Part shown: one piece after another, positions 43,677-52,874 of the stretch
How positions within the stretch are numbered: the stretch's first letter is position 1
How the letters are laid out: each line of letters starts with the position of its first letter
Source: Paraburkholderia caballeronis
GTDB taxonomy: Bacteria; Pseudomonadota; Gammaproteobacteria; Burkholderiales; Burkholderiaceae
Length of the DNA: 64,000 nt
Direction: 5' to 3'
Assembly (NCBI RefSeq): GCF_900104845.1
Contig: NZ_FNSR01000002.1
Coordinates: 1,178,001 to 1,242,000 of the forward strand
Made by a program: the position numbers and the translations under genes
The notes under the pieces: model-generated
The model's database searches: none
Told to the model about the DNA's origin: nothing
The model's input: the letters and a program-made list of their open reading frames with translations, nothing else

Positions 43677-44120
43677 TCAGCGTTCGACCAGCGGCCCGAG
43701 ATTCGAGCGCACCCGCTGGAGCATTGCCGAAAACTGGTCCGCCTCTTCCGGCGTGAAGCCCGCGAGGGCTTCCGCCGCCACTTCGTCGCCGACGCGCCTC
43801 GCGCGCGTCAGCACCGCCGACGCTTTCTTCGTCAGGCTCACCTGAAGCTCGCGGCGGTCGTTCGGGTTCTCGGTGCGCACGACCCAGCCGCCTTCCTCCA
43901 GCCGCTCGACCAGCCGGCCCGCCGAGATCGGCGCGACGTCCAGCACCTCCGCGAGACTCGCCTGGTTCAGGTCGCCGTAATGCGCGAGATACGCGATCAC
44001 GCGGCACTGCGCGCGCGTCAGTTCGAGCGACGCGCGCGCGAGGTCGTCGTAGCGCTTGCCGTACAACCGGCCCACTTCGGCGATCAAGAAGCCGAAGCGT
44101 TTTTCGAGGTCGAAAGTCAT
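43677..44120 (-). CDS. MarR-family transcriptional regulator
   Basis: This 147-residue winged-helix repressor has LTRAQCRVIAYLAHYGDLNQ, the recognition helix in LAEVLDVAPISAGRLVERLE, and the wing with NPNDRRELQVSLT (the DxR of MarR). It starts at the ATG at 44120. It is divergent from an MFS exporter, and a palindrome overlaps that gene's promoter, so it most likely represses it and responds to a transported compound. Confidence 0.92.
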   Translation of the reverse strand: MTFDLEKRFGFLIAEVGRLYGKRYDDLARASLELTRAQCRVIAYLAHYGDLNQASLAEVLDVAPISAGRLVERLEEGGWVVRTENPNDRRELQVSLTKKASAVLTRARRVGDEVAAEALAGFTPEEADQFSAMLQRVRSNLGPLVER

Positions 44121-44265
44121 GCGCCGATTATACGGGCGGCGCGCGAAGCGGCGTCGCGGCGGCGGCACGCGCCTATCGGGCGCAAGCCGCGCGCATCGAC
44201 AGCCCGTTGAAAGCATGGGACGGCAAGCCGGGCCGTCGCGTGCAGCCCCATAACGCCTTTACCGA

Positions 44266-44305
44266 TTGCGCGCGCAGGGTCGATCCGTATAATAAGCCGG
44301 CTTAT
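44266..44305 (+). promoter_or_regulatory. Promoter and MarR-type operator of the MFS exporter gene
   Basis: The -35-like TTGCGC (44266-44271) is separated by 16 bases from a perfect -10, TATAAT (44288-44293). A 14-bp perfect palindrome ATAAGCCGGCTTAT (44292-44305) overlaps the -10, an ideal repressor site. Confidence 0.78.
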
Positions 44306-44331
44306 CATTTTCGCGCGCACTCCTGATCACG

Positions 44332-45864
44332 ATGACCGCAGTCCCGCAGGCCGCCGAGGCCGCGCCGCTCAATCGCGGCATGATCACGCTGTCGATCATG
44401 CTCGCCACGCTGATCCAGACGCTCGACAGCACGATCGCCAACGTCGCGCTGCCGCACATGCAGGGGGCGCTGTCCGCGTCGCAGGACGAGATCACGTGGG
44501 TGCTCACGTCGTACATCGTCGCCGCCGCGATCGCGACGCCGCTGACCGGCTGGCTCGCGGACCAGATGGGCGTGAAGCGGCTGCTCGGCGTCGCGATCGC
44601 GGGCTTCACGGTCGCGTCCGCGCTGTGCGGGCTGTCCGAAACGCTCGGCGAGATCGTCGCGTCGCGGCTCGCGCAGGGGCTGTTCGGCGCGTCGCTGGTG
44701 CCGCTGTCGCAGTCGATCCTGCTCGACATCAACCCGCGCGAGAAGCAGGGCCAGGCGATGGCGGTGTGGGGGATGGGCGTGATGGTCGGACCGGTGCTCG
44801 GCCCGACGCTCGGCGGCTGGCTCACCGACAGCTACAACTGGCGCTGGGTGTTCTTCATCAACGTGCCGATCGGCGCGTTCGCGCTGTTCGGCGTCTCGAC
44901 GTTCCTGCCGGCGCGCGAGCCGCTGAAGCAGATCCGCTTCGACCTGTTCGGCTTCGCGACGCTCGCGCTCGCGATCGGCGCGCTGCAGGCGCTGCTCGAT
45001 CGCGGCGAGCAGCTCGACTGGTTCAACTCGCTCGAAATCCGCATCGAGGCGCTCGTCACGGTCATCAGCTTCGCGTTCTTCATCGTGCACACGGCGACGT
45101 CCGGGCCGGACACGTTCTTTCGCTATCAGTTGCTGAAGGACCGCAACTTCGCGACCGGCACGTTCTTCATCTTCGTGATCGGCGCGGTGCTGTACGCGAC
45201 GCGCGCGCTGCTGCCGCCGATGCTGCAGAACCTGATGGGTTATCCGGTCGCGACAACCGGCCTCGTCACCGCGCCGAGCGGCGCGGGCACGATGATCGCG
45301 ATGCTGATCGCCGGGCGGCTGCTCCGGCGCATCGACGCGCGCGTGCTGCTGCTGTTCGGCTTCCTCGTGTCCGCATACGCGCTGTGGCAGATGATGCAGT
45401 ACACGATCGTGCTGTCGCCGTCCGACATCGTGTGGCCCGGCGTCGTGCAGGGTTTCGGGCTCGGTTTCGTGTTCGTGCCGCTGTCCGCCCTGACGTTCTC
45501 GACGCTGACGCCGCAACTGCGCGCGGACGGCACCGCGACGTACAGCCTGATGCGCAACATCGGCAGCAGCATCGGCATCTCGATCGTGCAGACGTTCGTC
45601 ACGCGCGGCACGCAGATCGCGCATTCGGACCTCGCCGCGAATGTGACGGTGTTCAATCCCGCGATCCAGCCGATGCTCGCGGACGGTTCGCGTTACGATA
45701 TGGCGCTGCTGAACCAGCAGATCACGCAGCAGGCGCAGATGATCGCGTATCTGAACGACTTCAAGATGATGTTCGTCGCCACGCTGGTCGTGATTCCGCT
45801 GCTGATGCTGATCCGCCCATCGGGCGGCGGTTCGGCCGATGCGGGCCATGCGGCGATGGACTGA
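44332..45864 (+). CDS. MFS drug exporter, DHA2 (EmrB/QacA) family
   Basis: This 510-residue protein has about 14 membrane helices. Motif A-like GWLADQMGVKRLL, helix 1 motif MLATLIQTLDSTIANVALPH (with the TxDxxIVNVALP pattern) and motif C GMGVMVGPVLGPTLGG are typical of DHA2 drug:H+ antiporters. No HlyD/EmrA partner or outer-membrane channel lies next to it. It is controlled by the divergent MarR gene. Confidence 0.93.
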   Translation: MTAVPQAAEAAPLNRGMITLSIMLATLIQTLDSTIANVALPHMQGALSASQDEITWVLTSYIVAAAIATPLTGWLADQMGVKRLLGVAIAGFTVASALCGLSETLGEIVASRLAQGLFGASLVPLSQSILLDINPREKQGQAMAVWGMGVMVGPVLGPTLGGWLTDSYNWRWVFFINVPIGAFALFGVSTFLPAREPLKQIRFDLFGFATLALAIGALQALLDRGEQLDWFNSLEIRIEALVTVISFAFFIVHTATSGPDTFFRYQLLKDRNFATGTFFIFVIGAVLYATRALLPPMLQNLMGYPVATTGLVTAPSGAGTMIAMLIAGRLLRRIDARVLLLFGFLVSAYALWQMMQYTIVLSPSDIVWPGVVQGFGLGFVFVPLSALTFSTLTPQLRADGTATYSLMRNIGSSIGISIVQTFVTRGTQIAHSDLAANVTVFNPAIQPMLADGSRYDMALLNQQITQQAQMIAYLNDFKMMFVATLVVIPLLMLIRPSGGGSADAGHAAMD

Positions 45865-45948
45865 GCGCCGCCTTTTCCCGCGTCGCGCCTCCTGCAATGC
45901 CACGCGCGCTGTCCTCGAACGGACGGCGTGCGCCATCACCGTATTTCG

Positions 45949-46890
45949 ATGCTCTCCACCGTTTCGATCCTGCTGCCCGTGTTCGGGCTGATCTTCGCGG
46001 GTTTCGCGTCGCGCCGCTTCGGCGTGCTCGGGCCGGCTTCCGCCTCCGAACTGAACCGCTTCGTCGTGTGGCTCGCGCTGCCCGCGCTGCTGTTCGACAC
46101 GCTCGCGCACGCGACATGGCACGAGCTGTATCAGCCGGCGTTCGTCGCCACGTTCGGCCTAGCGTGCGCGGTCGTGTTCGTCGTCGTGCTCGCCGTGCGG
46201 CTCGCGAGCGGCCGGCCGCTCGCGGACGCGAGCATCGACGGCATCGCCGCCGCCTATCCGAACACCGGCTACGTCGGCTTCCCGCTCGCGATGATCGCGT
46301 TCGGCCCCGCGAGCCTCACGCCGACGACGATCGCGACGATCCTCGTCGTCTGCGTGCTGTTCGCCGTGGCGATCGTGCTGATCGAAACCGGGCTGCAAAA
46401 CGAGCGCCGCGTGCACCGGCTCGCGCTGAAGGTCGCGCGCTCGCTCGCGCGCAATCCGCTGCTCGTCGCGCCGGCGCTCGGCGCGGTCGTGTCCGGCGCG
46501 CATCTGACGCTGCCCGCGAGCGCCGAGACATTCCTGAAGCTGCTCGGCGGCGCGGCGAGCCCGTGCGCGCTCGTGAGCCTTGGCCTCTTTCTCGCGGAGC
46601 GCGGCGGCGGCGCGCCGGTGCGGCGCGAGTCGTGGGGCTTGACCGGCGTGAAGCTCGTCGTGCAGCCGCTGTTCACATGGTGGCTCGCGGTGCGGGTGTT
46701 CGCATTGCCGGCGCAACTCGCGCAGATCGCGGTGCTGCTCGCCGCGCTGCCGACCGGCACCGGGCCGTTCATGCTCGCGGAGTATTACCGGCGCGAGGCG
46801 CACATCACGTCGCGCACGATCCTGCTGTCGACGGTCGGCTCGCTCGTCACGCTGACCGTGCTGCTGCTGCACCTGCACCACGGCAGCTGA
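45949..46890 (+). CDS. AEC-family (auxin efflux carrier-like) transporter
   Basis: This 313-residue membrane protein has about ten helices in two halves around a central loop. It matches the AEC family: ILLPVFGLIFAGFASRRFG, YPNTGYVGFPLAMIAFGP in the middle, and ALPTGTGPFMLAEYY near the end. Family members move malonate, malate or other carboxylates; substrate not assignable. A GTG seven codons upstream is an alternative start. Confidence 0.88.
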   Translation: MLSTVSILLPVFGLIFAGFASRRFGVLGPASASELNRFVVWLALPALLFDTLAHATWHELYQPAFVATFGLACAVVFVVVLAVRLASGRPLADASIDGIAAAYPNTGYVGFPLAMIAFGPASLTPTTIATILVVCVLFAVAIVLIETGLQNERRVHRLALKVARSLARNPLLVAPALGAVVSGAHLTLPASAETFLKLLGGAASPCALVSLGLFLAERGGGAPVRRESWGLTGVKLVVQPLFTWWLAVRVFALPAQLAQIAVLLAALPTGTGPFMLAEYYRREAHITSRTILLSTVGSLVTLTVLLLHLHHGS

Positions 46891-46966
46891 TTGTGCCGAC
46901 GCCGGCCGCGCGGCACGACGCTTGCTGAACCCCTGGCGTTGGCTCACGACTCAGGAGGCACGAACG

Positions 46967-47152
46967 ATGAACTGGCTTCGACGCAGCAGCGCGGCAATCG
47001 CACTCGTCAGCCTTGCCGCATTGGGCGCCTGCACGCTGGGCGGCGCGGCGGCCGGCGGTTATGTCGGCAACAAGGCGACCAACGGCAGCGCGGTCGGCAC
47101 GGTCGGCGGCGCGGTGGCCGGCGGCGTGATCGGTCATGAACTCGGGAAGTAG
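46967..47152 (+). CDS. Small glycine-zipper lipoprotein
   Basis: This 61-residue lipoprotein has a signal sequence with lipobox LGAC (Cys near residue 22). The mature part, GGAAAGGYVGNKATNGSAVG onward, is a glycine-zipper pair as in the OsmB/YMGG-type outer-membrane lipoproteins. AGGAGG lies eight bases before the ATG. Function unknown; often envelope-stress related in the family. Confidence 0.82.
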   Translation: MNWLRRSSAAIALVSLAALGACTLGGAAAGGYVGNKATNGSAVGTVGGAVAGGVIGHELGK

Positions 47153-47258
47153 TCGCCGGGATTTACACGGCGGCATTTGATTGACCGCGTCACCCATCGG
47201 CGTCGTTGCGACGCCGCATCCGGTTTTCCCCGCCGCCGTGTCCGACGCAGCGGCGCAC

Positions 47259-47286
47259 AGAAGCGGGGCCGCGCGGCCCCGCTTCT
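47259..47286. terminator. Strong hairpin between convergent genes
   Basis: A perfect 12-bp stem AGAAGCGGGGCC/GGCCCCGCTTCT with loop GCGC directly abuts the stop of the permease gene. T-tracts are short, so efficiency is uncertain. Confidence 0.6.
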
Positions 47287-48132
47287 TCATTTCACCGCGC
47301 CGAGCGCGAGCCCCTTCACCATGTAACGCTGCAGCCACGCGAACACGATCGACACCGGCAAGGTGGCGGCGAGCGTCGCGGCCATCACCAGTTGCCATTC
47401 GACCGTGTACTTGCCGGCCACCATGTCGGTGACCTGCACGGTCAGGGTCTTGTTCTCCGGCGAGCGGATCAGCGTATAGACCACCGCGAACTCGTTCCAC
47501 GCGCTGATGAACGTGAAGATCGACGTGACGACGACCGCCGGCACCGCGAGCGGCAGGAACACGCGGAACACCGCGCCGGTGCGGCTGCATCCTTCGAGCC
47601 ACGCGGATTCTTCGAGGTCGCGCGGTACCGTCTGGAAGTACGACGACAGCATCCACACCGCGAACGCGATGTTGAACGCCGCATACGACACGATCACGCC
47701 GAGCTTCGAATCGACGAGGTTGCCGTCGCCGTACGGAATCATCGCGGCGAGCCGGAACAGCCCGACCACCAGCAGGATCGGCGACAGCATCTGCGTGATC
47801 AGCAGGAACTGCCGGTACAGGCCGCGCCCGCGAAACGGGAAGCGCGCGAGCGCATATGCGGCCGGCAGGCTGACCGCGAGCGCGAGCAGCGTGGACAGCA
47901 GGCTGATGACCGTGCTGTTGCGCAGCGCGACGCCGAAATTCGCGGCGTCCCACATGTCGACGTAGTTCTGCCAGCGCCACTGGACCGGCAGCCAGCGCGC
48001 CGGATAGACGAACACCTCGGACGCGGGTTTCACCGACGTGAAGAACATCACCGCGAACGGAAACAGGATCACGACGACGAGCGGCGCGAGCGCCAGCCAG
48101 CACCACAGCGAGCGTTTGAGCTTGCGGTTCAT
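47287..48132 (-). CDS. ABC sugar/polyol transporter permease (MalG type)
   Basis: This 281-residue inner-membrane permease has six helices. The EAA loop is EESAWLEGCSRTGAVFRVFL, where the family has EAAxxDGxxxxxxFxxixlP. It has an N-terminal helix then the KPASEVF periplasmic start typical of MalG/carbohydrate CUT1 permeases. It overlaps the second permease by four bases. Partners are the adjoining permease, solute-binding protein and, across the divergent unit, the ATPase. Confidence 0.92.
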   Translation of the reverse strand: MNRKLKRSLWCWLALAPLVVVILFPFAVMFFTSVKPASEVFVYPARWLPVQWRWQNYVDMWDAANFGVALRNSTVISLLSTLLALAVSLPAAYALARFPFRGRGLYRQFLLITQMLSPILLVVGLFRLAAMIPYGDGNLVDSKLGVIVSYAAFNIAFAVWMLSSYFQTVPRDLEESAWLEGCSRTGAVFRVFLPLAVPAVVVTSIFTFISAWNEFAVVYTLIRSPENKTLTVQVTDMVAGKYTVEWQLVMAATLAATLPVSIVFAWLQRYMVKGLALGAVK

Positions 48133-49109
48133 GCGGGTTCTCCCTGTTCGCCGCCGCGTCTGCCCTGCACGCGCAGATACACGAGCGAGAACGAGAACAG
48201 CACCGCGAGCATGATGAGCGACACGGCCGCCGCCTCGCCGGGCCGGCCGAGCCGGAAGCCGAGTTCGTACAGGTAGGTGACGAGGATGTGCGTGCTGTCG
48301 TCGGGGCCGCCCTGGGTCATCACCCAGATGATCGGGAACGAGTTGAACACGTAGATCACGTTCAGCAGGATCGTCATGTTGATGAACGGCTTGAGCAGCG
48401 GCAGCGTGAGCAGCCGGAACTGCTGCCATGCGCTCGCGCCGTCGATGCGCGCGGCTTCGTAGATGTCGCCCGGCACCGACGACAGCCCGCCGAGCAGGAT
48501 CGTCGTCGTGAACGGGATCGACACCAGAATGCCGACCGCGATCTCGACCGGGAACGCGAGTTCGGGCGTCGCGAGCCAGTGGATCGGCCCCGACGTGAGG
48601 CCGAGGCGCTGCAACGTCACGTTGACCATCCCATAGTCGTCGTTGAACGCCCAGCGCCATACGACGGCGGTCATCGTCAACGACACGGACCACGGCAGCA
48701 TCACGATCGTGCGCGCGAGGCCGCGGCCGTAGAAGTCCTGGTTCAGCACCAGCGCGACCGGCACCGAGATCAGCACCGTGCCGCCGACGACGAACACGGT
48801 CCACACGACGGTGCGCTTCAGCGAGCCGATGAAGCCCGGGTCCTCGAATACGTTGTAGAAATTCTGCAACCCGGAGAAGCCGCGGATCGCGCCGAAGCGC
48901 GATACCTCATGCAGCGACTGGTACACGATGTTGAAGATCGGATAGCTGATGATGAACAGCGCGAGCACGAGGCTCGGCACGATCAGCAGCCACGGCGCGC
49001 GGGGCGCGACGGCGGCGCGGGGGGAACGGCTCATGCGTGGGCGCTCGCGGGGAGGATCGGGGGCGTCGGCGGCCGGCGGGCCGGCGCGCCGGAGGGGACC
49101 CGTAGTCAT
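48129..49109 (-). CDS. ABC sugar/polyol transporter permease (MalF type)
   Basis: This permease is up to 326 residues and has six main helices. The EAA loop YEAARIDGASAWQQFRLLTL is complete, as is the downstream NVIYVFNSFPIIWVMTQGGP of CUT1 MalF-like permeases. The longest start (49109) adds a Pro/Arg-rich leader; ATG 49034 (MSRSPRAAV) gives 301 residues and may be the real start. About 110 bases separate it from the binding-protein gene. Confidence 0.92.
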   Translation of the reverse strand: MTTGPLRRAGPPAADAPDPPRERPRMSRSPRAAVAPRAPWLLIVPSLVLALFIISYPIFNIVYQSLHEVSRFGAIRGFSGLQNFYNVFEDPGFIGSLKRTVVWTVFVVGGTVLISVPVALVLNQDFYGRGLARTIVMLPWSVSLTMTAVVWRWAFNDDYGMVNVTLQRLGLTSGPIHWLATPELAFPVEIAVGILVSIPFTTTILLGGLSSVPGDIYEAARIDGASAWQQFRLLTLPLLKPFINMTILLNVIYVFNSFPIIWVMTQGGPDDSTHILVTYLYELGFRLGRPGEAAAVSLIMLAVLFSFSLVYLRVQGRRGGEQGEPA

Positions 49110-49218
49110 GTCGGTGCTTCTGGTTTCACTGCTGTTGCGTATCCGGGCTGAGGGGCCGAGGGGCTGCGGGCGCGGCGCGCGCGGATTGCGCCGCGCGCGC
49201 CGCGCCCCGTGGCGCCCG

Positions 49219-50451
49219 TTACTGCCCGAGCGACTTGTTCGCGTCGGCGGCGGCCTGGTTCAGCGCGTCGGCCGGCTTCGCCTTGCCGAGGTACACCGCC
49301 TGCATCCCGCTCGTCACGGCCTTCGCGGTGTCCTCCCAGCCGGTCACCGTCGGCGCGAAGCGCGCCTGCGGCAACAGCGCGATGAACGCCTTCGTGTCCG
49401 GATCGTTGAACGCCGGGTCGGCCGCTTCCGCCTTCGTCGTCGGCAGGAAACCCTCGGTGCTCGTGAACTCGACGCGCGGGGCCTTCGTGAACAGATAATC
49501 GAGGAACTTCCACGCGGTCTTCTTCGACTTCGAGTTCTTGAACATCATGATCGAGTCGGTGACCGCGTAGGTCGCGCCGTTCGTGCCGACCGGCAGCGGG
49601 TCGATCCCGTACTTCAGGTTCGGCGCTTCCTTCTTCAGCTGCTTCGCGAGGAACGGCGCGGAGATCACCATCGCGACGCGGCCCTGCTTGAACAGGTTCT
49701 GCACGTCCTCGCGGCTGTAGCCGGTCACGCCCGGCTGCGTGAGACCGTCGTCGATCAGCGTCTTGTACAGCGTCGCGGCCTTGATGCCGGCCGGCGAGTT
49801 GAACGCGGCCTTGTGGTCCTTGCCGATCACGTCGCCGCCGTTCGTCCACAGCGCGTAGTAATAGTAGACGTCGGTTTCGATCTCCTTGCCTTGCAGGCCG
49901 AAGCCGGCGACGCCCTTCGCCTTCAGCTTCTTCGACGCGTCGATCACGTCGTTCCACGTCTTCGGGCCGTTCGGATAACCGACCGACGCGAGCAGCTCCT
50001 TGTTGTAGTACAGCCCGCGCGCGGAGGCGGCGATCGGCAGCCCATAGGTCTTGCCGTCGATCTGGCTCGGCGCGAGGAACGGGCCGATGAAGCGCGCCTT
50101 GAAGTTCGCGTCCATGTAGCCGTCGAGCGGCTCGGCGATGTCGTCCTTCACGAAGTCGAGCAGCCAGCGCGTGCCGACGATCGCGAGGTCGGCGTTCGCG
50201 CCGCCGGAGATATCCGTCTGCAGCTTCTGCTGCAGCGTGTCCCAGTTCACGTCCTCGATCTTCACCGTCGTGCCGGGGTTCGCGGCCTCGAACTGCTTCG
50301 CCATTTTTTCGAAGTACGGTGCGGTCGCGTCGCTGTAGTGCGCGACGGTCACGCGGATCGTGTCCGCGTGCGCCGCGACGGCGATGCCCGCGAGCGCGAG
50401 CGCGGCGGCGAGCTTGCCGAGCGCTGAGGATGCACGTGCCTGAAACGCCAT
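49219..50451 (-). CDS. ABC sugar/polyol transporter solute-binding protein
   Basis: This 410-residue periplasmic binding protein is of the CUT1 cluster. It has a signal peptide (AAALALAGIAVAAHA) and a mature start DTIRVTVAHYSDATAPYFEK. Two-lobe features include GKTYGLPIAASARGLYYNKE and the PNGPKTWNDVIDASKKLKAK segment. It starts at the ATG at 50451 with AGGAG upstream. It is first gene of the minus-strand unit. The ligand is probably a sugar or sugar alcohol, judged from the neighbouring dehydrogenase. Confidence 0.92.
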   Translation of the reverse strand: MAFQARASSALGKLAAALALAGIAVAAHADTIRVTVAHYSDATAPYFEKMAKQFEAANPGTTVKIEDVNWDTLQQKLQTDISGGANADLAIVGTRWLLDFVKDDIAEPLDGYMDANFKARFIGPFLAPSQIDGKTYGLPIAASARGLYYNKELLASVGYPNGPKTWNDVIDASKKLKAKGVAGFGLQGKEIETDVYYYYALWTNGGDVIGKDHKAAFNSPAGIKAATLYKTLIDDGLTQPGVTGYSREDVQNLFKQGRVAMVISAPFLAKQLKKEAPNLKYGIDPLPVGTNGATYAVTDSIMMFKNSKSKKTAWKFLDYLFTKAPRVEFTSTEGFLPTTKAEAADPAFNDPDTKAFIALLPQARFAPTVTGWEDTAKAVTSGMQAVYLGKAKPADALNQAAADANKSLGQ

Positions 50452-50469
50452 TGTTTTATCTCCTGTGTC

Positions 50470-50503
50470 GATTGGAGTTAGCGCTTCGGCGCTTACTCCG
50501 ATC
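50470..50503 (-). promoter_or_regulatory. UUCG/CGAA-capped hairpin in the binding-protein leader
   Basis: Arms 50470-50484 and 50489-50503 pair over about 15 positions (one mismatch, one G-T) around a four-base loop. On the minus-strand mRNA it ends just before the Shine-Dalgarno ACACAGGAGA. It could be an operator, an mRNA stabiliser or a translational control element. Confidence 0.55.
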
Positions 50504-50618
50504 CCATGCAAGATGGTTGCTGGGTGGTGGATCCGCGCCGTTGCCCCGGCCGCTGGGTTACGTTGTTTGAAAAAATCCTACAGGACGAAAAAAACCTTGT
50601 CACCTGGGAATCACGATA

Positions 50619-50648
50619 TTGTTTTTGTGTGCGTGTTTTGCCTAACAT
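50619..50648 (+). promoter_or_regulatory. Probable promoter of the dehydrogenase-ATPase unit
   Basis: TTGTTT (50619-50624), an 18-base spacer and TAACAT (50643-50648) sit in the A+T-rich part of the divergent gap (50452-50793). Nothing else is seen in the gap apart from the hairpin near 50470. Confidence 0.45.
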
Positions 50649-50793
50649 GCTGTAAAACAGGGGTAATTCACGCGCCGCAGCAAAGCGCCGGCCGGCGGGG
50701 CGACAGATCGGGCAGGGCCGCCGGCAGCGGCGATGTTGGAAATTTACAGCGCAGCGGCGTTCGGCGCCGCGCGTTTTTTCGAGGGAAACGGAC

Positions 50794-51567
50794 ATGGGCC
50801 GGGTAGTGCTGGTGACGGGCGCGTGCGGCGGGATCGGCAGTGCGCTGTGCAGGCGGTTCGTCGACGCCGGCGACACGGTGCTCGCGCTCGACCGCGACGC
50901 GGCGGGCGTCAACGCGCTCGCCGCGGAACTCGGCGGCGCGCAGGTCGAGCCGCTTGCAGCCGACGTCGCGGATGCGGCGGCCGTGCACGACGCCGTCGCG
51001 CGCGCGGTGGCCGCGCGCGGGCCGGTGGACGTCGCGGTCGCGAACGCGGGCGGCGCGCTCGGCACGACGCTCGCGCATACCGACGCGGCCGCGTGGCGGC
51101 GCGACGTCGAGCTGAACCTGAACGGCACCTACTACACGGTCGAGGCGGTGCGGGCGTCGATGATCGAACGGCGGACCGGCGTGCTGGTGCTGGTCGGCTC
51201 GGTGAACGGACTGACTGCGCTCGGGCATCCGGCGTACAGCGCCGCGAAGGCCGGGCTGGTCAGCTTCACGAAGGCGCTCGCGATCGAACTCGGCCAGTAC
51301 GGGATCCGCGCGAACATCGTGTGCCCCGGCACCGTGAAGACGCCCGCGTGGCGCGCGCGCGTCGAGCGCAACCCGGACGTGTTCGAGCAGTTGAAGAAGT
51401 GGTATCCGCTCGGCGACGTCGCGACGCCCGACGACATCGCGGACGCGGTGCAGTTTCTCGCGTCGCCGCTGGCGCGCGTCATCACCGGCGTCGCGCTGCC
51501 GGTGGACGCGGGGCTGATGGCGGGCAACCGGCTGATGGCGAACGAACTCACGCTCGATCCGCTGTGA
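50794..51567 (+). CDS. SDR-family oxidoreductase, probable sugar/polyol dehydrogenase
   Basis: This 257-residue classical SDR has the TGxxxGIG motif (VTGACGGIGSALCR), NAG (VANAGGALG), catalytic Ser in VLVGSVNGLTAL and YSAAKAG (Tyr-x-x-x-Lys). The cofactor-binding Asp in LALDRD at the end of strand 2 favours NAD. Its place between the ABC permease/binding-protein unit and the ATPase gene suggests oxidation of the imported polyol. Confidence 0.9.
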   Translation: MGRVVLVTGACGGIGSALCRRFVDAGDTVLALDRDAAGVNALAAELGGAQVEPLAADVADAAAVHDAVARAVAARGPVDVAVANAGGALGTTLAHTDAAAWRRDVELNLNGTYYTVEAVRASMIERRTGVLVLVGSVNGLTALGHPAYSAAKAGLVSFTKALAIELGQYGIRANIVCPGTVKTPAWRARVERNPDVFEQLKKWYPLGDVATPDDIADAVQFLASPLARVITGVALPVDAGLMAGNRLMANELTLDPL

Positions 51568-51649
51568 GCGCGGCGGCGGGCCGGGCAGGCGCAGCGTCGA
51601 AGGCAAAGGCGAGCGGCATAAACGCGGCAACAAGGTCAACGAGGACAGC

Positions 51650-52771
51650 ATGGCAGCGGTACAACTGAACGGCATTTTCAAACGCTATGGCGACACCCAG
51701 GTCGTGCACGGCGTCGACCTCGACATCGACGACGGCGAGTTCGTCGTGCTGGTCGGCCCGTCCGGCTGCGGCAAGACCACGCTGATGCGGATGATCGCGG
51801 GGCTGGAGGAGATCAGCGGCGGCGACCTGACGATCGGCGGCACGCGCGCGAACGGGCTGCCGCCGCAGCAGCGCAACGTGTCGATGGTGTTCCAGAGCTA
51901 CGCGCTGTATCCGCACCTGTCGGTGTACGACAACATCGCGTTCGGCCCGCGCATCCGCAAGGAGCGCAGCGAGACGTTCAAGCCGCGCATCGAGGCCGCC
52001 GCGAAGATGCTGAACCTGTCGAACTACCTGGAGCGGCTGCCGCGCGCGCTGTCCGGCGGCCAGCGGCAGCGCGTCGCGATGGGCCGCGCGGTGGTGCGCG
52101 AGCCGGCGCTGTTCCTGTTCGACGAGCCGCTGTCGAACCTCGACGCGAAGCTGCGCGTGCAGATGCGCACCGAGATCAAGGCGCTGCATCAGCGGCTGCG
52201 CAACACCGTCGTCTACGTGACGCACGACCAGATCGAGGCGATGACGATGGCCGACCGCATCGTCGTGATGAACGCGGGCCGCATCGAACAGATCGGCCGG
52301 CCGCTCGAACTGTACGACCGGCCCGGCAACCTGTTCGTCGCGAGCTTTCTCGGCTCGCCGTCGATGAACTTCGCGGCGGGCGAGGCGATGAGCGACGCGC
52401 GCGGCCTCGCGCTCGTGCTGCCCGACGGCGTGCGCATTCCGCTGCCGGAGGGAGCGGCGCCGGCCGGCGCGCGCGTGACCCTCGGCATCCGGCCCGAGCA
52501 CGTCGTCGCGGGCGGCGACGTGCCGTTCGGCGTCGACGTGATCGAGCCGACTGGCGCGGAGACGCACCTGTACGGGAAAATAGGCGGCGAAAGCTGGTGC
52601 GTGACGACCCGCGAGCGCCCGGCGATCGAGCCGGGGCAGCGTATGATGCTCGGCCTGCCGGCGGCGCACCTGCACCTGTTCGACACCGACAGCGGAAAGC
52701 GGCTCGAAACGAAGCACGAAGCGGGGCCCGAAGCGGGGCCCGAAGCGCGGCCCGAAGCGCGGCTCCAATGA
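51650..52771 (+). CDS. ABC sugar transporter ATPase (UgpC/MalK type)
   Basis: This 373-residue ATPase energises the CUT1 permeases. Walker A GPSGCGKTT is at residues 36-44, signature LSGGQRQ at 134-140, Walker B LFLFDEP at about 155-160 followed by LSNLD, and the H-loop in VTHDQIEAMTMADR. The regulatory TOBE/OB domain follows (LGIRPEHV). The last ~18 residues are a tandem repeat extension (see separate repeat), not normal for the family. Confidence 0.94.
   Translation: MAAVQLNGIFKRYGDTQVVHGVDLDIDDGEFVVLVGPSGCGKTTLMRMIAGLEEISGGDLTIGGTRANGLPPQQRNVSMVFQSYALYPHLSVYDNIAFGPRIRKERSETFKPRIEAAAKMLNLSNYLERLPRALSGGQRQRVAMGRAVVREPALFLFDEPLSNLDAKLRVQMRTEIKALHQRLRNTVVYVTHDQIEAMTMADRIVVMNAGRIEQIGRPLELYDRPGNLFVASFLGSPSMNFAAGEAMSDARGLALVLPDGVRIPLPEGAAPAGARVTLGIRPEHVVAGGDVPFGVDVIEPTGAETHLYGKIGGESWCVTTRERPAIEPGQRMMLGLPAAHLHLFDTDSGKRLETKHEAGPEAGPEARPEARLQ
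52715..52762 (+). repeat. In-frame 12-bp tandem repeat at the end of the ATPase gene
   Basis: Four 12-base units (CACGAAGCGGGG, CCCGAAGCGGGG, then CCCGAAGCGCGG twice) encode HEAG-PEAG-PEAR-PEAR. The period is four codons, so copy number can vary without frameshift. Confidence 0.9.
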
Positions 52772-52874
52772 GCGGCATGGCCCGACGCGCTGCCGGCCCG
52801 CACGCGGACCCGCGCCGCTGAAAGCCCGCCCGCCGCCGCGCGGGACGCCTCAGGAAACCAACGGGAAATCCAGG

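Noticed and set aside
44259..44825. Long minus-strand open frame opposite the MFS gene
   Set aside because: Ser/Thr/Ala-rich shadow of a G+C-rich membrane-protein gene; the plus strand has clear family motifs.
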